Origin: Candidatus Zhuqueibacterota bacterium
Lineage (GTDB): Bacteria; BS750m-G25
NCBI GenBank assembly: GCA_016783505.1
Contig: JADHWK010000002.1
Location: 1-64,000 of the forward strand
Direction of reading: 5' to 3'
Length of the DNA: 64,000 nucleotides
Of the stretch, positions 34,610-42,353 are shown piece after piece; the first letter of the stretch is position 1, and each line of letters begins with the position of its first letter. Under the pieces are notes generated by a model. The model worked only from the letters and a program-made list of their open reading frames with translations. It ran no database searches and was not told the DNA's origin. A program made the position numbers and the translations under genes.

Positions 34610-34745
34610 CACCTCCCACATATAACCGAGAGGCGGGCAACATCAGATAACACAGCATATACACTTCGGGCTTACGCCTTTGCCCTTTGGGACATTTTGC
34701 TATCGCAAAACGTCGTATATGCTGGAAACGTCATACGCCATGCAG
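34610..34745 (+). repeat. attC-like stem-loop site 4
   Basis: GATAACACAGCATATAC and GTATATGCTGGAAACGTCAT form a perfect 10-bp stem (CAGCATATAC / GTATATGCTG, about 34653-34732) around a GC-rich loop with TTCGGGCTTACGCC and GCCCTTTGGGAC. The ends ATAAC and GTCAT are nearly complementary. This is the clearest of the four sites and closes the AT-rich DUF3883 segment. Confidence 0.4.
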
Positions 34746-34774
34746 TGCCTGAAAAAGAATAAGGAGACTTATAG

Positions 34775-34927
34775 AGAAAAAAAGCCGAACAGCAAGTTAA
34801 AGAGACTGGCTTTCAGAAATGGCGTCATCCAGGTGGTAAACTTAGGGAACTTGGTATTGAGTCAATTTTAAATAATAAAACCCGAATAAATTCAAAGCGT
34901 CTACTTTGGTCAGAAATTACAAAATAA
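34775..34927 (+). pseudogene. C-terminal gene fragment of unknown family
   Basis: A frame with no start codon reads KKAEQQVKETGFQKW, then RHPGGKLRELGIESILNNKT and ends SEITK at 34927, 13 bases before the C1-peptidase start. The composition looks protein-like, but I do not recognise the family. It is probably the tail of a gene whose front was replaced by the accessory segment. Confidence 0.3.
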
Positions 34928-34940
34928 AAGGAGGTTTAAA

Positions 34941-36221
34941 ATGAAGAGATTTTTAAGTATCCTGTTTGCTTTGTGCTTGAGCGGACTTTTGGCTTCCGCA
35001 CCCTTGGCACAAACCAACAAGGTCAAGTACATCAAAAAGTACTATGACCCGGTTCTCGAGGAGATGAGGGAAAAAGCCAAAAAGGAAAAAGAGGAAAGCG
35101 ATTCCTTAACCACCGAGATCCGTGACCGACAGAAGGAACGGAAGGAAGAAGAACGAAAAGAGAAGGAGATCATCCGTTTCAATTTTGTCAAGGTCAAAAA
35201 ACCCGCTTCTCCCGAGGTTTTTAAATCAGCATTCCACTTCTCCCCCATGCCCCAATTCCGCACCGGCACCTGCTGGAGCTTCTCCACCACCTCTTTCCTG
35301 GAATCGGAAGTAACCCGCCTGACCGGGCAAAAAATAAAACTCTCGGAAATGCATACGGTTTACTACGAATACCTGGAAAAGGTGCGCCGCTACGTTCAGG
35401 AACGGGGCGACTCCGAGATGGGTCAGGGTTCCGAGGCCAACGCGGTCACCCGTATCATCAAGAAATATGGCATGGTGCCGCGGGAGGTTTACCCCAGCCT
35501 GATGGATGAAGATGATCGCTACGAGCACACCCGACTCGCCAAGGAGATAAAAAACTACCTGCGCTGGGTGGATAAGCACGGCTACTGGGACGAGGAGGGG
35601 GTTATCGCCGCGGTTAAGGCTATCCTGAACAGATACATGGGAGCCCCACCCATCTCCTTTGAATACAACGGGGAGACGATGACCCCCCTGGAGTTCCTGC
35701 AGGACATCCTCAAACTGAACTCCGACGATTACGTGGGCGTGATGTCCACCCTCTCGCTCCCCTTTTACACCCAGGGCGAGTTCAAGGTGCCCGATAACTG
35801 GTGGCACAGCAAAGACTACTACAACGTTCCTTTAAAGGAGTGGTACGGCATCATCAAGAGTGCGGTGAAAAAGGGCTACACCCTTACCATTGGCGGGGAC
35901 GTGAGCGAGCCGGGCTACAACGGCTTTGAGGACGCTGCCATCGTTCCGGATTTTGACATCCCCCAGAAATATATCAATCAGGACTCACGGGAGTTCCGCT
36001 TCTACAACAAGACCAGCACCGATGACCACGGTATTCACCTGATCGGTTATGCTAAGGTCGGCGGCCGCGATTGGTTCCTGATCAAAGACTCAGCCCGCAG
36101 CTCCCGCCACGGCAAATTTAAGGGCTACTATTTCTACCGAGATGATTACATCAAGCTGAAGATGCTGACCTTCATGGTACACAAAGACGCCATGAAGGAC
36201 ATCCTGAAAAAGTTCAATTAA
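34941..36221 (+). CDS. Exported C1-family cysteine peptidase (bleomycin-hydrolase-like)
   Basis: 426 residues with a signal peptide (cleavage near PLAQT) and a charged coiled stretch (about 45-80). The papain-like domain has the catalytic Cys in FRTGTCWSFSTTSFLESE, a His in STDDHGIHLIGYAK and IKDSARSSRHGKFKGYYFY, where Asp replaces the usual active-site Asn. This form is familiar in aminopeptidase C-like proteins of FCB bacteria, in which it probably degrades peptides in the periplasm. A strong AAAGGAGG site precedes the ATG. GC content returns to the level of the backbone. Confidence 0.85.
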   Translation: MKRFLSILFALCLSGLLASAPLAQTNKVKYIKKYYDPVLEEMREKAKKEKEESDSLTTEIRDRQKERKEEERKEKEIIRFNFVKVKKPASPEVFKSAFHFSPMPQFRTGTCWSFSTTSFLESEVTRLTGQKIKLSEMHTVYYEYLEKVRRYVQERGDSEMGQGSEANAVTRIIKKYGMVPREVYPSLMDEDDRYEHTRLAKEIKNYLRWVDKHGYWDEEGVIAAVKAILNRYMGAPPISFEYNGETMTPLEFLQDILKLNSDDYVGVMSTLSLPFYTQGEFKVPDNWWHSKDYYNVPLKEWYGIIKSAVKKGYTLTIGGDVSEPGYNGFEDAAIVPDFDIPQKYINQDSREFRFYNKTSTDDHGIHLIGYAKVGGRDWFLIKDSARSSRHGKFKGYYFYRDDYIKLKMLTFMVHKDAMKDILKKFN

Positions 36222-36357
36222 GCTTTGATGCAATTGATTTTTTCATGCCGCCGATTTCGGTATATGCGGATTGCACCATAGTGTTCACCAACATCCTCCT
36301 TCGGCGGGGATACACTCGATACGTTATGGGAAATCGCGTGTATAGAGGGGTAAAATC

Positions 36358-36843
36358 ATGTCTGAAATAAGGTACAAGCCAATAGGAATCATTCATTCTC
36401 CGTTCAAAGAACCTTATGGTACACCTATACAATCAGCAGGGGCGCGGGGGATTGAAGGAGTCGTTGAGATATTTCCTGAGTATGCCGAAGGCCTCAAAGA
36501 TATTGAAGGATTTTCGCATATTATTTTGATATACCATTTTCATCTATCCAAGGGGTTTTCCTTAAGGGTGAAGCCATATCTGGATGACCAGTTGCACGGA
36601 GTTTTTGTTACACGGGCACCGGCGCGACCGAACCCAATCGGCATATCAATAGTGCGCCTCGTCAGGATCGAAGGTGTAAAACTCTATATTCAGGATGTAG
36701 ATATCGTAGATGGCACGCCCCTTTTGGACATTAAGCCTTATGTTCCAGAGTTTGATATACGAGAAGTAGATAATATAGGATGGCTTGAAAAAAATGTGAA
36801 TAAGCTTCATAAGACAAAGGATGATGGGAGGTTTAAAAATTGA
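36358..36843 (+). CDS. trmO: tRNA (N6-threonylcarbamoyladenosine(37)-N6)-methyltransferase TrmO
   Basis: 161 residues. The TsaA/TrmO beta-barrel is evident from YKPIGIIHSPFKEPYGTPIQ, EGLKDIEGFSHIILIYHFH, and VTRAPARPNPIGISIVRL, followed by DIVDGTPLLDIKPYVPEFD. The enzyme uses SAM to methylate t6A37 in some tRNAs. GAGGGG precedes the ATG. It stands alone. Archaeal-type and bacterial forms are similar at this length. Confidence 0.93.
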   Translation: MSEIRYKPIGIIHSPFKEPYGTPIQSAGARGIEGVVEIFPEYAEGLKDIEGFSHIILIYHFHLSKGFSLRVKPYLDDQLHGVFVTRAPARPNPIGISIVRLVRIEGVKLYIQDVDIVDGTPLLDIKPYVPEFDIREVDNIGWLEKNVNKLHKTKDDGRFKN

Positions 36844-36943
36844 TTTATGCGACTTCCGATAACAACGGCAGAGGGCTCCCCCGATAGCTCGGGGTCGCTC
36901 GAATTTGCCCCCGACAAATTTCATATACTCACAGAGATCGGGG

Positions 36944-37138
36944 ACGAAGCTCCTTTTAGAAATTGAACGGAAGGCAAGGGAGACTGGTAATAACAAAATC
37001 ATCTTAGATGTAGAAACGAGTGACCAAAAAGCGGTTAAATTTTATTAGAGACATGGATATATTATAGAAAAGGAAACGCCAACTTTTGAAATTAACGGAA
37101 AAATTTTTAAATTTTTTAGACTGTGTAAGATATTATAA
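36944..37138 (+). pseudogene. GNAT acetyltransferase C-terminal remnant
   Basis: One frame reads TKLLLEIERKARETGNNKII, then LDVETSDQKAVKFY, an in-frame TAG, and RHGYIIEKETPTFEINGK to a TAA. LDVxxxNxxAxxFYxxxGF is the conserved end of GNAT enzymes. The stop codon and missing N-terminal half show it is inactive. A short GC-rich repeat (CCCCGATAGCTCGGGG) lies at about 36879-36894. Confidence 0.65.
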
Positions 37139-37157
37139 TATAAAGAGGTAATGGGCA

Positions 37158-37715
37158 ATGCCCTGGATCAGTATCAAAGATGAGGGGAAAGCTACCGGAC
37201 AGTTAAAGGAAATTTACGAAGAGCTTAAAGGAAAACGCGGCAAGATTTCAAATATTATGAGGGTTCAGAGTTTGAATCCCGGAGCTATGAAAGCCCATCT
37301 GAATCTTTATATTAACCTGATGTTCGGGCAATCGGGGTTATCCCGCGAGGACCGTGAAATGATCGCTGTTGTTGTTTCCGCCGCAAATGGCTGTGAATAT
37401 TGTGTGAACCATCATGCAGAGTCTTTAAATCATTACTGGAAAGATAGTGAAAGAATACAGCAGTTTATAAAGGACTTCAACCCCCTTGAACTGGCTGAAA
37501 GGACGTCCCAAATGCTTAATTATGCGGTTAAATTGACTAAGACTCCAAAAGGGGTCCATCGGTCTGATATTTATGCTTTACGTGAATGCGGTTTTTCAGA
37601 TGAGGATATCTTGAACATAAATTTGATAGTTAGTTATTTCAACTTTGTAAATCGGATTGCGAATGGTCTTGGGGTGGAATTCACGCCGGAAGAGGTACAA
37701 GGGTATAAACTATAA
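37158..37715 (+). CDS. Peroxidase-related enzyme, carboxymuconolactone decarboxylase / AhpD-like
   Basis: 185 residues. The AhpD-type core is visible as GLSREDREMIAVVVSAANGCEYCVNHH, with the redox CxxC (Cys-Glu-Tyr-Cys) and downstream His pair. The N-terminal WISIKDEGKATGQLKEIYEE is typical of the peroxidase-related branch. Such proteins reduce peroxides using the cysteine pair. It is followed 14 bp later by a second, shorter family member with an AAAGGAG site, so the two probably form an operon. Confidence 0.88.
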   Translation: MPWISIKDEGKATGQLKEIYEELKGKRGKISNIMRVQSLNPGAMKAHLNLYINLMFGQSGLSREDREMIAVVVSAANGCEYCVNHHAESLNHYWKDSERIQQFIKDFNPLELAERTSQMLNYAVKLTKTPKGVHRSDIYALRECGFSDEDILNINLIVSYFNFVNRIANGLGVEFTPEEVQGYKL

Positions 37716-37729
37716 AGGAGATAAAAGCA

Positions 37730-38080
37730 ATGGGTGAGAGAGAGATTGAACAATTCAAAGCGGAGCGAGCAAAACTGAACCAGATCGTGATGAAATACAG
37801 CGGCAGGAATATCAAGAGGTTCTACAGTCTCGATTCCCAGGTATTTAGTGAGGGCGTTCTTCCAAAGAAGATGAAGGAGTTGTTAGGTCTCGTTGCTTCG
37901 CTGGTACTGCGATGTGACGATTGTATTACGCATCACATCATTCGGTGTTATGAAGAGGGCGTGAAGGATGATGAACTTGAGGAGGCAGTTGCTATCGCCC
38001 TTATGGTAGGGGGATCAATTACTATTCCACATCTCAGGAGAGCCCTCCAGACATGGGATCAATTGAAAGGGCAGGAATAG
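37730..38080 (+). CDS. Carboxymuconolactone decarboxylase / AhpD-like protein (short)
   Basis: 116 residues with the sequence LPKKMKELLGLVASLVLRCDDCITHH, placing the CxxC redox pair (Cys-Asp-Asp-Cys) and following His as in the family. ELEEAVAIALMVGGSITIPH is also typical. It is likely a homotrimer or hexamer with disulfide activity. It partly overlaps the longest frame of the next gene, whose real start is at 38101, 21 bp downstream. Confidence 0.88.
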   Translation: MGEREIEQFKAERAKLNQIVMKYSGRNIKRFYSLDSQVFSEGVLPKKMKELLGLVASLVLRCDDCITHHIIRCYEEGVKDDELEEAVAIALMVGGSITIPHLRRALQTWDQLKGQE

Positions 38081-38100
38081 TCCCCAAGAAAGGTGAGCTA

Positions 38101-38568
38101 ATGAGGGATAAAACGAAGTTGTTCCATTCTCTTCTCAATAGTGTGACAGAAACTGTGAATGGCCCACGGGATAAAAACGAAAAACTTAATGTTATCTGCA
38201 AATTGCTAAAGGATAAGGTTCCCTATTATGATTGGGTGGGATTCTATTTAGTTTGCGAATCAAAAAGGGAACTTATTCTTGGCCCTTTTGCGGGAGAACC
38301 GACAGAACACGTTCGGATACCCTTCGGTGATGGTATTTGCGGCCAGGCAGCGGAGAGAAAAAAGCCGTTTATTGTACAGGATGTTTCAAAAGAGATAAAC
38401 TATCTTGCGTGCAGTGTAAAAGTCAAATCTGAAATAGTGATTCCTATTTTCAAAAATGAAGGGATTATAGGGGAACTGGACATAGACTCCCACACCCTAT
38501 CACCTTTTACTGAAGAAGACAGAAGATTCCTTGAAAATGTGTGTAAAATGGTATCTGAGCTGTTCTAG
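38101..38568 (+). CDS. GAF domain protein, free methionine-(R)-sulfoxide reductase-like
   Basis: 155 residues from the ATG at 38101, which has AAAGGTGA upstream; a longer frame from 38053 would overlap the previous gene. The GAF fold shows YDWVGFYLV, LILGPFAGEPTEHVRIPFG, GICGQAAERKKPFIVQDVS, NYLACSVKVKSEIVIPI and GELDIDSH. Cys in GICG and in YLACS correspond to the redox cysteines of fRMsr (YebR) enzymes that reduce free methionine-R-sulfoxide. Together with two AhpD-like genes upstream it would form an oxidative-stress trio. Confidence 0.78.
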   Translation: MRDKTKLFHSLLNSVTETVNGPRDKNEKLNVICKLLKDKVPYYDWVGFYLVCESKRELILGPFAGEPTEHVRIPFGDGICGQAAERKKPFIVQDVSKEINYLACSVKVKSEIVIPIFKNEGIIGELDIDSHTLSPFTEEDRRFLENVCKMVSELF

Positions 38569-38953
38569 ATGTCTTCATTATCTAAGATTTTAAAGTTTAT
38601 GTCAAGTTTTTGCGCTGAAATCAAACTGTGCCACTTTGAAATTCGATCCCGAAAGTTAGGAACAAATCTTCAAAACCTGTTCCTGACAGGTTCAGGAATT
38701 CAAAATAACTCAAGGCTGAGTTGCTCTAGGCAAAGACTTTTTGGTTTGGAACATTAGGATTTTGGTCATTGGAATTTGTTTCGGCCTATGGCTCGTAGAG
38801 CCAACAGCTCTGAGAGGTTTCGATATTCGTCCGCCGTAGGCGGATTCTTACTCACTTCGTGCCTCGTCTGTTTGCCTGCCAGGTCCGTAGGAAGCTACGC
38901 TCCCAAGGAGGCGATGCTTCGCTAGAGGAGTAAGAGCTGGCATTAGGGGTCAA
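38569..38953. other. Repeat-rich intergenic region
   Basis: No convincing gene. Several hairpins are visible: ACCTGTTCCTGACAGGT (about 38677-38693), GTCCGCCGTAGGCGGA (about 38830-38845) and GGCTCGTAGAGCC. The text TTTTGGTTTGGAACATTAGG followed by TTTGGAATTTG resembles the AT-rich intergenic repeats scattered through many uncultivated bacterial genomes. Confidence 0.4.
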
Positions 38954-39613
38954 ATGAGCACATATATCCTGATGAAGATATTGGAATCCGCCCCGAGCAG
39001 GTATGACCGGGGCATTCGAATTCTTACGCTGGGAAGATTGGATAAAGTTTATGATCGTTTAACGTCCCATATAAAAAGCGGGGAAAGGGTCCTTGACATT
39101 GGCTGTGGCACCGGAGCACTGTCACTTCGGGCGGCCCAGAAAGGCGCTAAAGTGAAAGGAATTGACGTCAATTCCCAGATGTTAGAAATCACCCAAAAGC
39201 GGGCAATGGAGGCGAATCTTACTCAGAATATGGAATTATGTGAGATGGGTGTTGCTGAGCTGGGAAGCGACGAATCTGAAAGCTACGACGCGGTGATGAG
39301 TGGTCTTTGTTTTTCTGAGTTGACGGAAGATGAATTAGCTTATTCCCTGAAAGAGCTGAGAAGAATATTGAAGCCGGGAGGCCTTCTGCTCATTGCTGAT
39401 GAAGTAAGACCTAAAAGAATTTTAAAGAAGATGGTGAACTGGCTGATAAGGTTTCCCCTTGTCATCATTACTTACCTTATCACCCAAACGACTACAAAAG
39501 CTGTAAAGGAACTGCCTAAAAAGATAGAAGAATCAGGCTTTCTCATAGAATCGGTCACATTAAACAGAATGGGGAATTTTATCGAGTTAGTAACAAAAAG
39601 GCCTGAGAAATGA
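38954..39613 (+). CDS. Corrinoid-protein-associated methyltransferase (CpaM-like)
   Basis: 219 residues. The start MSTYILMKILESAPSRYDRG followed by IRILTLGRLDKVYDRL is characteristic of the CpaM family, and RVLDIGCGTGALSLRAAQKG is SAM motif I. CpaM methyltransferases occur next to HgcA-like corrinoid proteins. Here the gene overlaps the HgcAB-like fusion by four bases (ATGA), which strongly supports joint function. By family it uses SAM; the acceptor (corrinoid or a small molecule) is not established. Confidence 0.82.
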   Translation: MSTYILMKILESAPSRYDRGIRILTLGRLDKVYDRLTSHIKSGERVLDIGCGTGALSLRAAQKGAKVKGIDVNSQMLEITQKRAMEANLTQNMELCEMGVAELGSDESESYDAVMSGLCFSELTEDELAYSLKELRRILKPGGLLLIADEVRPKRILKKMVNWLIRFPLVIITYLITQTTTKAVKELPKKIEESGFLIESVTLNRMGNFIELVTKRPEK

Positions 39614-40755
39614 ATCCCTTTAGTTATATTGTTGTGAATGTAGTTGAAATCTTGCTGAGGGTTGTTCCTCTTCCCTGCAGGGCAGGTTTGGTTAAAATAG
39701 GGAATCCGGAGCGGCACTCGCCTGTTTTCTTAACCTGCAATTATCATCTGACTGTAGAGAGGGTAAAAAGAGCATTGAAGGGGGTTGATTGTTATCTTCT
39801 TGTTGCTAATAGCCGGGGAATCAACGTGTGGTGTGCGGCGGCCGATGGCCATTTCACCAATCACGATGTTATCTCAGTTCTTAAAACCAGTGGAATTGAA
39901 GAACTGGTAGATCACAGAAATGTGATAATGCCCCAACTGGCTGCCACCGGTGTTGAGGCCAAAATTATTCATAAGAAATCAGGATGGAAGACTATCTGGG
40001 GGCCGGTTTATGCCAAAGATATTCCCCTTTTCATACAAAACAATCTCAAGAAAACCCCGGAAATACGGGAAGTTGAGTTTCCTCTGACCCAACGTATTGA
40101 ATTAGCTGCCAGTTGGGCATTTCCGATTTCCATATTCTTAGCTCTCATCATAATTCCATTTTGGCCTGAAGCGATTTTCCCCATCATTCTTATGATTTGG
40201 GGGTTGTCCTTCTTAATCTTCATGTCTTTTCCCCTTTATAGCCGGTGGCTAAGTTCTGAGGGAAAGAGGATTGGCCTTATCTTCTTCGATTTTGGGCGAG
40301 GAGGATTTCAACTAATCCTATGGTGTTTACTTATTATTGGGATTATTGCTTATAGTCATTTATTTGTAGAGTTTAGTTGGGGATTTATTTTTCGCTGGGG
40401 TTTTATTTCATTCATTGTTGTTCTCGTGCTAAGCCTTGATCTAATGGGCAGTACCCCTGTATATCATAGCGGCTTACATGAAGATAGATTGCTAAAAGTC
40501 ATTCTTGATGAGAAGAAATGCAGGGGGGCTGGTTTTTGCGAGCAGGTTTGCCCCAGGAATTGCTATGGGGTGGATAGCAACCGGCATATGGCGGCAATGC
40601 CGAAAACCGAACGCTGTGTTCAATGCGGGGCCTGTATCGTCCAATGCCCCTTCAATGCCTTGTATTTTAAAAATCCCAAGGGGGAAATAATACTCCCGGA
40701 TACCATCAGAAAATTTAAGTTAAACCTTTTAGGCAAGCGTCTAAGGGAGAAATGA
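39610..40755 (+). CDS. HgcAB-like fusion protein (corrinoid-binding domain, TM helices, 2x[4Fe-4S] ferredoxin)
   Basis: 381 residues. Residues about 36-160 form the HgcA-like corrinoid domain with cap-helix motif INVWCAAADGHF (Cys75), VSVLKTSGIEELVDHRNVIM and PQLAATGVEA; true HgcA has N(V/I)WCA(A/G)GK, so Gly-Lys is replaced by Ala-Asp. Hydrophobic segments lie at about 169-208, 230-252 and 258-278. The C-terminal ferredoxin has Cys304, 310, 314, 318 and Cys336, 339, 342, 346 (CVQCGACIVQCP), replacing separate HgcB. HgcAB methylates mercury; fused relatives are known whose function is uncertain. It overlaps the CpaM-like gene. Confidence 0.82.
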   Translation: MNPFSYIVVNVVEILLRVVPLPCRAGLVKIGNPERHSPVFLTCNYHLTVERVKRALKGVDCYLLVANSRGINVWCAAADGHFTNHDVISVLKTSGIEELVDHRNVIMPQLAATGVEAKIIHKKSGWKTIWGPVYAKDIPLFIQNNLKKTPEIREVEFPLTQRIELAASWAFPISIFLALIIIPFWPEAIFPIILMIWGLSFLIFMSFPLYSRWLSSEGKRIGLIFFDFGRGGFQLILWCLLIIGIIAYSHLFVEFSWGFIFRWGFISFIVVLVLSLDLMGSTPVYHSGLHEDRLLKVILDEKKCRGAGFCEQVCPRNCYGVDSNRHMAAMPKTERCVQCGACIVQCPFNALYFKNPKGEIILPDTIRKFKLNLLGKRLREK

Positions 40756-40757
40756 GA

Positions 40758-40780
40758 AAAGCCGGGCTTGACCCGGCTTT
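40758..40780 (+). terminator. Rho-independent terminator after the HgcAB-like gene
   Basis: AAAGCCGGG (40758-40766) pairs with CCCGGCTTT (40772-40780) around a CTTGA loop; the run of T is short. It begins three bases after the stop codon of the fusion gene. Confidence 0.8.
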
Positions 40781-40904
40781 GTTGTCTCTGGAGTTGGGCT
40801 TACATCATTTCAAAACGGAGAAATGTTGATAATAATGTCCATCTGTTGGAAGCGGGGTCTTACCTGTTTAAAGGTATTTAGTTGAAGTGAAGAATGTTGG
40901 GGGG

Positions 40905-41585
40905 TTAAAACACCCATTCAGCAACTAAAATCCCTGTCGCTCCGTGATGGAAAGAATGGACTTTCAGTTCAGATAGATCAAATTTGGAAATTACCCCCCT
41001 TAATCCCCCCTCCCCCATGAATTGCTTAAAGTTCCTGAAGTGATCCCCGCCAGCCTTCCTTTCAACGGCTCTCTGGACCAAAGCTATCATCTTAGAAATC
41101 GGGGTTGTGGGAACGACATAGTCAGCGATGAGGAGCTTACCTCCCGATGTGGTAACTCTATGGGCTTCTCCTAAAACCCGTTTTCTATCATCCGGGGTTT
41201 TTTCGTGCAGGGCAAAGGATAAAATTACGCAGTCAAAGGTTCGGTCCTCAAAGTGCAGATGCCTCGCATCTTCCCTGAAATAATGAATGCCGCCCGGACT
41301 ACTTTCCCTGGCCATCCGGATCATCGCTTCGGAAGAATCAACCCCTGAGACCCGGAACCCTTTATTATGAAGAAGAATGCACTGCGCCCCCGTTCCACAG
41401 CATAAATCAAGGATATTCTGAAAGCTAAATCTTTCTGCAATGGCAACTATCTCCTTCTTTATAGACCTTAACACGGGCTCAAGGAGGTAACCATAAACCC
41501 ATGTTGAATATTCGTAATCAGCTTTCGGCTTGGTTACCGCCTCAGGTACGCTTCGCACTATGATTGTAGATGTTTCCGTATTCAT
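40905..41585 (-). CDS. Class I SAM-dependent methyltransferase (UbiE/ArsM-like fold)
   Basis: 226 residues from the ATG at 41585, which overlaps the TGA of the upstream permease (ATGA); a longer frame to 41882 is an antisense-like shadow of the permease with Gly/Arg/His-rich text and is not the start. SAM motif NILDLCCGTGAQCILLH, then FRVSGVDSSEAMIRMA, YFREDARHLHF and RVTTSGGKLLIADYV. The substrate is not clear. The tight coupling to a permease suggests that product and transport go together. Confidence 0.85.
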   Translation of the reverse strand: MNTETSTIIVRSVPEAVTKPKADYEYSTWVYGYLLEPVLRSIKKEIVAIAERFSFQNILDLCCGTGAQCILLHNKGFRVSGVDSSEAMIRMARESSPGGIHYFREDARHLHFEDRTFDCVILSFALHEKTPDDRKRVLGEAHRVTTSGGKLLIADYVVPTTPISKMIALVQRAVERKAGGDHFRNFKQFMGEGGLRGVISKFDLSELKVHSFHHGATGILVAEWVF

Positions 41586-42118
41586 AGGACAGTGCGGGAA
41601 AAGAACATCTGGGCGATTATTCCGGCGATGGGGGGAAAGATGAAGGTGCAGGCCAGGCGGATGGCGGTAAACTTCCAGCCCAGGATTCCCACCTCCATGG
41701 GCAACCGAGCGATGGCCCACAGGGACCATCCGGTCAGGAAGGCCACCATGGTCCCCACCCCGGCCCCGGACTTTAACAACCCGGCCACGATGGGCAGGCT
41801 CACATAGGGCCCCCCTGGGGATATTCCCCCGGCTATGGTTCCCAAAATAATCCCCCTTAAGCCCGATCCCGCCCCCACCCATTTTGACAAAAATTCCTGG
41901 GGGAGAAGGACCCGAATCATTCCGGCCACGATAAGGGCGAAAACCAGTAGGGGCAGCATTTGAACGATCATGCCCGCTGCGGATTTCAATCCAACAACGT
42001 GCTGGCCTCCACCCTTGGTGTAGCCCAAAAAGAATAAAACCGCTGCCAGGACTCCCATGATAATCGTCGGTATCAGCATATTTGCGTTCCTCTTTTGTTT
42101 TTTATTTTTATCGTTCAT
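41582..42118 (-). CDS. Permease of the ArsP/DUF318 type
   Basis: 178 residues with about five transmembrane segments. PLLVFALIVAGMIRVLLPQE, then GLRGIILGTIAGGISPGGPY and AFLTGWSLWAIARLPMEVGI are typical of the permease/DUF318 family (ArsP-like). At half the usual length it resembles the short subfamily that dimerises. ATG 42118 is preferred to an in-frame TTG at 42127. Some ArsP members export organoarsenicals, but this substrate is not shown. It overlaps the downstream methyltransferase gene. Confidence 0.78.
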   Translation of the reverse strand: MNDKNKKQKRNANMLIPTIIMGVLAAVLFFLGYTKGGGQHVVGLKSAAGMIVQMLPLLVFALIVAGMIRVLLPQEFLSKWVGAGSGLRGIILGTIAGGISPGGPYVSLPIVAGLLKSGAGVGTMVAFLTGWSLWAIARLPMEVGILGWKFTAIRLACTFIFPPIAGIIAQMFFSRTVL

Positions 42119-42232
42119 TGATCCCAACCAGAGTAGATTCCGGCGGATGACCCACCACTAAAAATTGGCAGGCAGGCAACATCTAACACAGGCAAAAATA
42201 ACACATTTATTTAAAAAATGCAATTGAAAAAT

Positions 42233-42268
42233 AAAAAAGCGATACCCTTGGGTACGGCTTTTTTTGCT
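42233..42268 (-). terminator. Rho-independent terminator
   Basis: AAAAAAGC-GATACCC / GGGTAC-GGCTTTTTTT forms a mostly complementary stem with A- and T-runs on both sides. It lies downstream of the lipoprotein gene at 42354 and can act on either strand. Confidence 0.65.
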
Positions 42269-42353
42269 TTTTGAATTTTATGGCAATTTACAAGCTCTAA
42301 CGTAGGTGTCCCCAATTGATCCTATCCATCGCACCTTTTTTCAACTGATCTTC

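Noticed and set aside
35226-35807. Open frame (193 codons) antisense to the C1 peptidase
   Set aside because: The plus-strand gene has a signal peptide, catalytic motifs and strong ribosome site; the antisense frame has none.
41586-41882. N-terminal extension of the methyltransferase at 40905-41585
   Set aside because: Its Gly/Arg/His-rich text is the permease gene read in another frame; the ATG at 41585 overlaps the permease stop and is the natural start.
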